Shown in pieces: positions 1 to 5,409 of a stretch of 5,409 bases of DNA. The DNA is from Paenibacillus sp. Its GTDB lineage: Bacteria; Bacillota; Bacilli; Paenibacillales; Paenibacillaceae. The notes under the pieces are model-generated. The model was given only the letters and a program-made list of their open reading frames with translations. It made no database searches and was not told where the DNA came from. Position 1 is the stretch's first letter; each line of letters begins with the position of its first letter. The DNA lies in contig JAQSXN010000327.1 of assembly GCA_029256665.1 (NCBI GenBank), positions 1 through 5,409 on the forward strand, read 5' to 3'. Both the position numbers and the translations under genes were made by a program.

Positions 1-1638
1 TTTGATTGGATCGCCGTATTCCAGCCCCAATTCCTTCATTCCGTTGGCCAATTGGACAAATTGCATCATCCCCAAGTGCTTGGAAGGATCCGAAATGTAA
101 ATAAAAGACGGCAGGTACGCATTCCACAATACGATAAATTGAAGCGCTCCAAGCGCAAGCAGCGGCTTCCATACTTTCGGAATGTACAACGCAAACAGCG
201 CGGCGAGCTCCCCGCGTCCCCCAAGCTCCGCTTCCTCCTTGAGATGTCCGTACTTGCCGTTAAAGTAACTCTTGAGCACGAACGCCGGCACGATCTGAAT
301 CAAACCGATGAGCGCGGGCGGAAAAATCGTATTGACCATGCCTAAGTCACGAATAAACATATACTCGTAAATGGTTCCCGTTCCGATGCCCGTTAAGGCA
401 ATCAGTACGATCCGATACAACGTTCCGCCGGGCAACCGGCGAACCGTCATGGGATACGATAAGGTCAACGTGATCAGCATGCCGAAAACCGACGCCACCG
501 TAAACAAAAAGGCCGCGAGTCCCAGTTTCCGGAACGATACCAAATCGGTTAACGGAATATTGGCCGCGCTGGGCTTCAGGAACGGATCTATGAAAACATA
601 ATATAAAACGAACAACACGAGCCCCGACAAGACAAGTCCAACGATTCCTCCGATGACCGGAGATCCGCCTTTCATCTCGGCGGCAGCATCGGATTCACGC
701 TGAACCAACGCATCCCGCAACAACCCTCGAACTACGAAATAAGCCGTCACAGCCAATACGAACTGCAAGGCAAACGATACATAAGTAGCGGCAAGCGCGG
801 GTCCCACGTTCATCTGCAGCAAGCCCGTCTGGAAAACGAAATAGTCCACGGTACTCGCGCTTTGCAATACAAGAGGGTTAATCAGAGCGTGCAGCAGCTC
901 GAAGTCGGTCGTCGTCAACATCGCAAGCTGGAGCAGCATGAGCGCCAAGACTGCCTTTGCCGCGGGAAGCGCGTTCATCCGCCAAAAGGTTGCGCTTGCT
1001 TTCATTGCTCCAAGCCTGGACTGCGCCGCAGCTATCGCGGCCAGGGCGATGATGGCCGGTATGCCGCCATACTTCAGCAACTCAACCGCTAGCATAATGA
1101 CGCGAAACGGTCCCTCCTCTCCAATAAACAGCCGATCGACAGGACCAAACGGCGAGGAGGAAGCCGAGAACATAAGCATCGCGAAGTGACCTAATACGAC
1201 GGAGGGGATCGCGTACGGGAGAACAAGAATCGAAGTAATCCAGCCCCTCGGCTTTGCCGAACGGATGCCGCTTAACGCAAGCGCTACAACGAAGGCAAAT
1301 ACCCCTCCGGCAGCGATGTATAACAATTTATAGGATAAGGTATTGCTCAGCGCATCCAAAAAAAATGGATTGCGGAATAGATCCGCGTAATTCCCCCACC
1401 CTACCCACGGACTGTCCGCGACGCCCTTAAACACTTTATAATCCCGAAAGGATGCGTTGAGACCCGACAGGAACGGAATAACCTTCAGGACCAAAATCAG
1501 AAGCATTGCAGGCAATACGATGAAGTAATGGAGCTTGTATTGCCAAATACGTTCCGCGATGTTCCGTTTTCTAGGCACTTGCGGAATATAGTCCGATTGA
1601 TTGGGCTGCGATTGCGGGTGCAGGTGCGGGTGATCCAT
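1..1638 (-). CDS. Fused two-domain ABC transporter permease (LplB/MalF-like half + YtcP/MalG-like half), 3' end cut by window edge
   Basis: Membrane-spanning part of an ABC importer, probably of the carbohydrate (CUT1) type, acting in the cytoplasmic membrane. The start is ATG at 1638, preceded by a strong Shine-Dalgarno (GGGGAGG, about 7 bases upstream). The frame stays open for 546 codons to base 1. Residues 1-35 are a His/Pro/Gln-rich then basic cytosolic leader. Residues about 38-304 hold six hydrophobic segments and LplB-like signatures: a FRDYKVFKG-type stretch near 64-72, SPWVGWGNY at 76-84, and INPLV at 253-257. Residues about 329-546 form a second permease domain of YtcP/MalG type: an LGMVNTI-type stretch at 432-438, an EAA loop at 468-487 (E468, A470, G474, I486-P487), then LWNAYLP at 504-510. 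The sixth helix of this half lies beyond the edge. These subunits are normally two proteins of about 300 residues, so the fusion is odd. The EAA loop of the first half (209-225) is short and lacks the Glu and Gly. No ATPase or binding protein is visible. The substrate is unknown; the sugar assignment is inference. Confidence 0.85.
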   Translation of the reverse strand, partial: MDHPHLHPQSQPNQSDYIPQVPRKRNIAERIWQYKLHYFIVLPAMLLILVLKVIPFLSGLNASFRDYKVFKGVADSPWVGWGNYADLFRNPFFLDALSNTLSYKLLYIAAGGVFAFVVALALSGIRSAKPRGWITSILVLPYAIPSVVLGHFAMLMFSASSSPFGPVDRLFIGEEGPFRVIMLAVELLKYGGIPAIIALAAIAAAQSRLGAMKASATFWRMNALPAAKAVLALMLLQLAMLTTTDFELLHALINPLVLQSASTVDYFVFQTGLLQMNVGPALAATYVSFALQFVLAVTAYFVVRGLLRDALVQRESDAAAEMKGGSPVIGGIVGLVLSGLVLFVLYYVFIDPFLKPSAANIPLTDLVSFRKLGLAAFLFTVASVFGMLITLTLSYPMTVRRLPGGTLYRIVLIALTGIGTGTIYEYMFIRDLGMVNTIFPPALIGLIQIVPAFVLKSYFNGKYGHLKEEAELGGRGELAALFALYIPKVWKPLLALGALQFIVLWNAYLPSFIYISDPSKHLGMMQFVQLANGMKELGLEYGDPIK

Positions 1639-1672
1639 CTCAATTCCTCCCCATATGTTCCAAAATATGACT

Positions 1673-1701
1673 ATCATACTACATAAGGGTCCCGTTGCCT
1701 A
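1673..1701 (-). promoter_or_regulatory. Candidate sigma-A promoter for the fused ABC permease gene
   Basis: Read on the minus strand, a -35-like TAGGCA (1701-1696, 4 of 6 consensus matches) and a -10-like TATGAT (1678-1673, 5 of 6) are separated by 17 bases. The -10 box lies about 35 bases upstream of the ATG at 1638, leaving room for a short leader with the GGGGAGG Shine-Dalgarno. Because the preceding gene ends in a strong terminator at 1798-1757, a promoter in this 171-base gap is expected. The -35 box is weak, so the start site is a prediction only. Confidence 0.5.
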
Positions 1702-1744
1702 CTGATATTTAACAGGGCAATTCCAGCTTGCTTAAGCTCTGCGG

Positions 1745-1762
1745 TTTCCGCTGCAACGGAAA
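1745..1762. repeat. 18-base inverted repeat TTTCCG-N6-CGGAAA between the BCCT gene and the permease promoter
   Basis: A perfect 6-base inverted repeat with a 6-base spacer. It overlaps the U-run side of the terminator of the upstream transporter gene and lies about 45 bases upstream of the candidate -35 box of the permease gene. It could be a secondary hairpin of the terminator region or a regulator binding site. The sequence alone does not decide, and chance is possible for arms this short. Confidence 0.35.
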
Positions 1763-1798
1763 AAGACATCCTCCCCCGAATGGAGAAGCGATGTCTTT
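1757..1798 (-). terminator. Rho-independent terminator of the BCCT transporter gene
   Basis: On the minus strand the arm AAAGACATC (1798-1790) pairs perfectly with GATGTCTTT (1770-1762). Inside, CTCC (1785-1782) can pair with GGAG (1774-1771), leaving a small GCTT bulge. The stem is followed at once by a T-run (TTTTTCC). It starts 12 bases after the stop codon at 1812-1810 and separates the transporter from the permease gene downstream. Confidence 0.82.
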
Positions 1799-1809
1799 GG
1801 AAATCGCGA

Positions 1810-3309
1810 TTATTTCGCCGTCAGATGCTCATCTTGCTCCAGTAATCGCTTCAGCTTGTTGCGCTGCAGCTTATCTTTCAAACGTCGTTCCTTATCTTCC
1901 GCTTGCAGCGCTCTTAGCAAGGAGACGCACATGCCGATTAAGACGGCCGCAAAGGGAAGCGCCGCTACGATCGAAGCCGTCTGAAGTCCCGACAAACCGC
2001 CGCTAATCAGAAGCACGACGGCAATGGAGGATTGCAGGATGCCCCAAGTGATCTTCACTTTGTTGCTCGGATTCAGATTTCCGTTCGTCGATAACATGCC
2101 AAGCACAAACGTCGCGGAATCTGCCGACGTAATAAAAAAGATCAAAATCAACAGGGTCGCGATTGTCGCAAGAATCGTGCCGAGGGGAAGCTGCTCGATG
2201 GCTAAAAACAGCGCGGTTGTCGTATCCGACTTAACGGCTTCCGCCAGGTGCGCCCCATCGAATAGTTCCAAGTGAAGTCCCGTCCCGCCAAACACGGAAA
2301 ACCAGACGAAGCCGAACAGGGTCGGCAATAAGATCACGCATAACACAAACTCCTTAATGGTTCGTCCTTTGGAAACCCGCGCGATAAACGTTCCCACAAA
2401 CGGCGCCCAAGCAATCCACCACGCCCAATAAAACAACGTCCATACGCCCACCCATGTCCCTTTGGAGAATGGCGTAAGCCTTAAACTCATGTTGATAATG
2501 TTTTGCACATAGCTTCCGAGCGTCGTCGTAAACGTTTCGAATATAAACGATGTCGGCCCAATCACCCAAATGAAAACCATAAGCAAAGCGGCCATGACGA
2601 TATTCCCGTTGCTGAGCAGCTTGATTCCTTTATCCAGACCGGAGGTCGCGGAAATGAGGAATAGAACGGTCACGATCGCGATTATGGCAATTTGCGACCA
2701 AGCAGAGATCGGCAGGCCGAACAAATGGTGCAGCCCTCCGTTAATCTGCAAAGCTCCTAGACCAAGAGATGTAGCGACGCCGAATACAGTAGCTATAACG
2801 GCTAGGCAGTCGATGGTTTTGCCTAACCAGCCTTCCGCTATTCGTTTGCCAAGCAGCGGTATAAACGTAGCGCTGATGAGTCCTTTATAGCCTTTCCGAA
2901 ATTGGAAATAAGCGAGCGCAAGTGCGATTACCGCATAAATAGCCCAAGGGTGTAGTCCCCAATGAAAGAACGAATAACGCATGGCAATTCTTGCGGCTTC
3001 CGAGGTTCCGCCTTCAACGCCCTCGGGAGGAGACAAATAATGGGAAAGCGGCTCGGCAACGCCCCAAAATACAAGTCCGATGCCCATACCGGCGCTGAAC
3101 AGCATGGAAAACCATGATAGCGTGGAATATTCCGGCTCGTCGTCATCGTCTCCTAACCGAATGCTCCCGAATCGGCTAAAAGCCAAATACAGGGCGAATA
3201 GAAGAAAAAACAAGGTTGCCATTAAATAAAACCAGCCGAAGTTGCGAATGGAGAAATCGTAAGCCTGATTAGCCGCAGTTGAAAGCTGTTCGGGAGCAAT
3301 GGCTCCCAT
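1810..3309 (-). CDS. opuD: BCCT-family Na+-coupled glycine betaine transporter (OpuD/BetP-like); open frame lacks the start of TM1
   Basis: Secondary transporter of the betaine/carnitine/choline family, importing glycine betaine or a similar trimethylammonium osmoprotectant across the cytoplasmic membrane, driven by sodium. The 499-residue frame matches Bacillus OpuD over its length by recollection. Family residues are visible: GMGIG at 74-78 (substrate/Na+ loop of TM3), the aromatic box W117, W122, Y125, the TM8 box W297, W298, W301 within FYWAWWIAW, the VSKGRTIKEF loop at 312-321, and FFITSADSA at 391-399, where F391, T394 and S395 match BetP Na2-site residues F464, T467 and S468. The tail from about 465 is highly charged, like the BetP osmosensing C-terminus. 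The ATG at 3309 has no Shine-Dalgarno and falls where OpuD has the Trp near the end of TM1. The missing N-terminus is encoded in another frame from 3353, so a one-base deletion near 3306 is likely. The gene stands alone between two terminators. Family sure, substrate fairly sure, activity uncertain. Confidence 0.92.
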   Translation of the reverse strand: MGAIAPEQLSTAANQAYDFSIRNFGWFYLMATLFFLLFALYLAFSRFGSIRLGDDDDEPEYSTLSWFSMLFSAGMGIGLVFWGVAEPLSHYLSPPEGVEGGTSEAARIAMRYSFFHWGLHPWAIYAVIALALAYFQFRKGYKGLISATFIPLLGKRIAEGWLGKTIDCLAVIATVFGVATSLGLGALQINGGLHHLFGLPISAWSQIAIIAIVTVLFLISATSGLDKGIKLLSNGNIVMAALLMVFIWVIGPTSFIFETFTTTLGSYVQNIINMSLRLTPFSKGTWVGVWTLFYWAWWIAWAPFVGTFIARVSKGRTIKEFVLCVILLPTLFGFVWFSVFGGTGLHLELFDGAHLAEAVKSDTTTALFLAIEQLPLGTILATIATLLILIFFITSADSATFVLGMLSTNGNLNPSNKVKITWGILQSSIAVVLLISGGLSGLQTASIVAALPFAAVLIGMCVSLLRALQAEDKERRLKDKLQRNKLKRLLEQDEHLTAK

Positions 3310-3353
3310 AAAGCAAATAAAACGACAATTACGATCGTAATAACAAAAACCAT
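3306..3353 (-). pseudogene. Out-of-frame N-terminal (TM1) segment of the BCCT transporter gene
   Basis: Sixteen codons from ATG 3353 read MVFVITIVIVVLFALW, a hydrophobic helix like OpuD TM1, which in OpuD leads into W-G-A-V-A-P-E. Here the frame would need a fourth G after TTAT (the sequence has TATGGGAGCC) to continue as W-G-A-I-A-P-E into the main frame. As it stands, this frame runs on past the site to a stop near 3222 and gives a 43-residue nonsense product. The restored protein would be 514 residues, against about 512 for OpuD. The -1 frame relation and the position were read directly; the interpretation as a deletion is inference. An assembly error in the G-run is an equally good explanation. 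Confidence 0.75.
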
Positions 3354-3359
3354 GAAGCG

Positions 3360-3364
3360 CCTCC
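3360..3364 (-). promoter_or_regulatory. Shine-Dalgarno GGAGG that fixes the original start of the BCCT gene at 3353
   Basis: On the minus strand GGAGG lies six bases before the ATG at 3353-3351, ideal Firmicute spacing. The in-frame ATG of the long open frame (3309) is preceded by an AT-rich stretch with no such site. The ribosome therefore should start in the TM1 frame, which supports the view that the gene is frameshifted. Confidence 0.75.
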
Positions 3365-3435
3365 GATCCGGAAATACTCGCGTCGAATATCGCCTACAGT
3401 GTGCGCGTACCTGATTTTGGCTATTCAGAAGCTTA

Positions 3436-3467
3436 GAAAAGGGCATACACGTTGTCCGTGTACGCCC
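3436..3467 (-). terminator. Rho-independent terminator of nrdJ
   Basis: On the minus strand GGGC (3467-3464) and TACACG (3462-3457) pair with CGTGTA (3451-3446) and GCCC (3444-3441) around a 5-base loop, with one G/A mismatch inside the stem. The stem is followed directly by TTTTCTAA. It lies about 50 bases after the nrdJ stop codon and in front of the leader of the transporter gene. In the roughly 70 bases between it and the transporter Shine-Dalgarno I found no convincing promoter boxes. Confidence 0.8.
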
Positions 3468-3517
3468 TCCCTGGCTTTCATGACACCGAATTTTGGCTTT
3501 GCCGTCTTAAGTCAAAC

Positions 3518-5409
3518 TTAATTGCATTTACTGAATCCGCAAACGCTGCATTGTTTGCATCCTTCAAGATTGATAAGCGCCGCGGATCCGCAGGACGGGC
3601 ATAAATCCAAGTGGGCATGTGAATCGACTTGCGGATCGCCGCCGCTTTCTTCCTTTTCCGTTTTTTCTTCGGCCAGCAGCTCCGACTCAAAATGAACCTC
3701 GAGCGGCTCCGGAACGCCGTAGGCATGCATCTCGAGCGCCTTCGCGACGGCGTCGGCGATGGATTCCACCCGATTCGGCCCAAAGCCGATCGCGCCCGTG
3801 CCGCCGATCCCCTTCAGATGTTTGACGAGCAGCTTCACCTTGTTGCCATGATCCCCGTAACGAAGAAACAGGGAGCAGACCCGGCCAAGCGCTTCCGCCA
3901 TGGCGAACACGTCGGAACCCGCTTTGCCTACATTGAGGAAAATTTCCGCCGGCGAACCATCCAGATCGTTAATCGTGATGTAAGCCATGCCGAACGGCGT
4001 ATTGATTTTGTACGTCGCGCCTCGAAGCACCGAGGGCCGGCGTTTGTATTGTTTGTCCACGGACGGCGACGACGCTGTTGTTTCTTGCGGAGACGAAGGC
4101 GCGGACCGATCTTCGCCGGCTTCCGGCGCGCTAGACAGAGACTCATCGGTCTCGGCGGCTGCCTTTTGTTCGACCTTTGCTTCCTGTTCAGCCTTCTTCT
4201 CTCCCGCCGACAGCACCTGCACGTCCCGGCTGCCGTCGCGATAGATCGTGACCCCTTTGCACCCGAGATCATAGGCAAGCTCGTACAGCCGCTTCGTATC
4301 TTCCACCGTAAAGTCCGCCGGACAATTGGCCGTTTTGGAAATCGAGCTATCGACCCAGCGCTGGATGGCCGCCTGCGTGCGGATATGATCCTCGGCAGAC
4401 AAGCTCATCGCGGTGACGAAGTAATCGGGCAGCTCGCGGCCGGGATTCGCATCCAGCCACTCCTGAGCGATAGGGACAAGCTGTTTGTCGTACCCGAGCC
4501 TGCTCTGGCGGTAATAGTCGAAGGCAAAATACGGTTCGATGCCCGTGGAGGTTCCCACCATCGTGCCCGTGCTTCCCGTCGGCGCCTGCGTCAGCACGGT
4601 CACGTTGCGCATGCCATGTTCCCGGATGGCTTCGCCTACCTCCGGATAAGCCGCGACAAGCATCTTCATGAAACCGCTCTGCAGGTATTTCTCCGCGTCA
4701 AACGCGGGGAAGGAGCCTTTTTCGGCAGCGAGCCGAGAGGACGCTAGATAGGCTTCTTTGGCGATGAACCCGAACAACCGGTCAAGGAAATCCAGGGAAT
4801 TCTCGCCGCCGTACCTTATGCCCAGTTTAATCATCAGCTCAGCTAGCCCCATTGTCCCGAGCCCAATGCGTCGTTCCAGCTTCTGGTTCCGTTCGTTCTC
4901 CTCAAAGTGGTATGGGGTCTTGTCGATGACATTGTCCAGAAACCGAACGGCGGCGCGGGTCACGCTTCCCAGCTCTTCCCAATCGACGTCGTTGCGCTGG
5001 GCATCGTGGAACTTCGACAGGTTGATCGCGGACAGATTGCATACGCCCCAGCCGGGTAGTCCTTGTTCACCGCAATTATGAACGACGATACCGTCAGCAA
5101 TCAAAGAATTTGTCTCTGGCTCATGGATATCGAAAACTGGAGTTTCCTCGTCCGATTCGGTCAGTTTTTTGACCTTGGTCATAAACTTCTCCATTTTCCT
5201 TGATGGACGAGCAATTCGGTTTAACGCTTCTTGTTTTCTGCGAATATACTTGAATCCGATTTCTTGATGAAATACATCGAGATTGTTGCCGCTAATGATG
5301 AGCTCGTAGAAAGGATTGCTTTCATAAACTTTATCATCGCCATTTATAGTTGTGTACGTAAACTTAGCTTGCGTACGTTTAGGTCTGGCATATATAAGTC
5401 CATGAATGC
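3518..5409 (-). CDS. nrdJ: Adenosylcobalamin-dependent (class II) ribonucleoside-diphosphate reductase NrdJ, C-terminal part, interrupted by an intein; 5' end cut
   Basis: Cytosolic enzyme reducing ribonucleotides to deoxyribonucleotides with a B12-derived radical. The frame is open to the right edge. Codons 5407-5075 encode intein; the C-extein (518 residues) begins with Cys at 5074-5072. In extein numbering: C1-G-E3 is the active-site CGE, with C1 the thiyl-radical cysteine (E. coli C439 type) and E3 the catalytic Glu. C12 in GVCNLSAINL is the redox cysteine at the +11 spacing seen in class II enzymes. PTGS is at 165-168 and GTSTGIEP at 174-181 (substrate phosphate region). KTANCP is at 247-252 and GCKGVTIYRDGSR at 271-283. 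A Glu/Ala/Ser-rich linker (about 291-345) leads to a TSCPD domain (about 346-448). A tail with six Cys (C492, C495, C506, C509, C512, C517) fits a zinc knuckle plus redox shuttle. The ATG at 5194 is inside the intein and is not a start. The N-extein and NrdJ start lie outside. Terminator follows at 3467. Confidence 0.93.
   Translation of the reverse strand, partial: IHGLIYARPKRTQAKFTYTTINGDDKVYESNPFYELIISGNNLDVFHQEIGFKYIRRKQEALNRIARPSRKMEKFMTKVKKLTESDEETPVFDIHEPETNSLIADGIVVHNCGEQGLPGWGVCNLSAINLSKFHDAQRNDVDWEELGSVTRAAVRFLDNVIDKTPYHFEENERNQKLERRIGLGTMGLAELMIKLGIRYGGENSLDFLDRLFGFIAKEAYLASSRLAAEKGSFPAFDAEKYLQSGFMKMLVAAYPEVGEAIREHGMRNVTVLTQAPTGSTGTMVGTSTGIEPYFAFDYYRQSRLGYDKQLVPIAQEWLDANPGRELPDYFVTAMSLSAEDHIRTQAAIQRWVDSSISKTANCPADFTVEDTKRLYELAYDLGCKGVTIYRDGSRDVQVLSAGEKKAEQEAKVEQKAAAETDESLSSAPEAGEDRSAPSSPQETTASSPSVDKQYKRRPSVLRGATYKINTPFGMAYITINDLDGSPAEIFLNVGKAGSDVFAMAEALGRVCSLFLRYGDHGNKVKLLVKHLKGIGGTGAIGFGPNRVESIADAVAKALEMHAYGVPEPLEVHFESELLAEEKTEKEESGGDPQVDSHAHLDLCPSCGSAALINLEGCKQCSVCGFSKCN
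5075..5407 (-). mobile_element. C-terminal part of an intein (probably with a LAGLIDADG-type homing endonuclease) inserted in nrdJ
   Basis: The last 111 codons of an intein are visible. The C-terminal splicing block reads V-F-D-I (positions 91-94 of the fragment), then ETNSLIADG (98-106) and IVVHN (107-111), followed by extein Cys +1. The penultimate His, terminal Asn and Cys +1 needed for Asn cyclisation and transesterification are present. Block F has Asn (position 100) where many inteins have His. Upstream, LIISGNNLDVFHQEIGF followed by RRKQEAL resembles the end of a LAGLIDADG endonuclease domain, so the full element is probably a homing intein. Its N-terminal splicing block and the LAGLIDADG motifs lie outside the window. 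GC is about 38% by hand count over 5201-5400, against about 60% in the extein at 4321-4520, as expected for a transferred element. It acts by excising itself from the NrdJ precursor. Confidence 0.9.

Noticed and set aside
673..675. Separate start for the second permease domain at Met 322
   Set aside because: There is no stop codon between the domains and no Shine-Dalgarno before this ATG, so a single fused protein is the simpler reading.
1725..1738. Small inverted repeat AGCTT-N4-AAGCT
   Set aside because: Arms of five bases in an intergenic region are expected by chance, and it has no T-run or clear relation to a gene start.
3365..3435. Promoter of the BCCT transporter gene
   Set aside because: Only a weak GATATT box could be found, without a matching -35 box, and no SigB-type boxes. 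A promoter must exist after the terminator unless there is read-through, but none can be supported from the sequence.
3444..3446. ATG at 3446 as the start of the TM1 frame of the BCCT gene
   Set aside because: It lies inside the nrdJ terminator stem, has no good Shine-Dalgarno, and would add a basic stretch not seen in OpuD. The ATG at 3353 has an ideal ribosome binding site.
3411..3503. Repeated ATTTTGGCT motif in the nrdJ-BCCT gap
   Set aside because: Only nine bases are shared between two copies, and one lies before and one after the terminator. This is probably chance.
3629..4747. Long plus-strand open frame of 372 codons antisense to nrdJ
   Set aside because: It starts at TTG, is very rich in Arg with no recognisable domain, and mirrors the GC-rich codons of a well-supported gene on the other strand. 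It is a shadow frame.
5192..5194. ATG at 5194 as the start of nrdJ
   Set aside because: The frame is open upstream to the window edge, and the residues on both sides are intein sequence. This Met is internal.

Overview
The window looks like chromosomal DNA of a spore-forming Firmicute of the Paenibacillus/Cohnella type. The grounds are strong GGAGG-type ribosome binding sites, a mid-to-high GC content, an OpuD-like BCCT carrier, a permease with halves resembling the LplB and YtcP families common in Paenibacillaceae, and a B12-dependent ribonucleotide reductase with a TSCPD domain and a cysteine-rich tail. This assignment is inference from family resemblance, not a database match.

All real genes lie on the minus strand, so transcription runs right to left. 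From the right edge: (1) positions 5409-3518 hold the 3' part of nrdJ, the class II (adenosylcobalamin) ribonucleotide reductase. Its first 111 visible codons are the C-terminal end of an intein, which joins the extein exactly in front of the catalytic thiyl-radical cysteine. (2) A rho-independent terminator at 3467-3436 closes nrdJ. (3) Positions 3353-1810 hold an OpuD/BetP-like glycine betaine transporter. Its intact reading frame starts at 3309, but the true start and most of TM1 lie in another frame from 3353, so the gene carries an apparent one-base deletion in TM1. (4) A strong terminator at 1798-1757 closes it. (5) A candidate sigma-A promoter at 1701-1673 and a good Shine-Dalgarno precede an ABC permease that starts at 1638 and runs off the left edge. 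This permease is a head-to-tail fusion of an LplB/MalF-type and a YtcP/MalG-type subunit in one reading frame.

The three genes do not form an obvious pathway: DNA precursor synthesis, osmoprotectant uptake, and probable sugar or oligosaccharide uptake. Each appears to be its own transcription unit. The sections that stand out are the intein in the nrdJ active site, the TM1 frameshift in the betaine transporter, and the fused permease with an eroded first EAA loop. I see no plus-strand gene, RNA gene, CRISPR array or insertion sequence.
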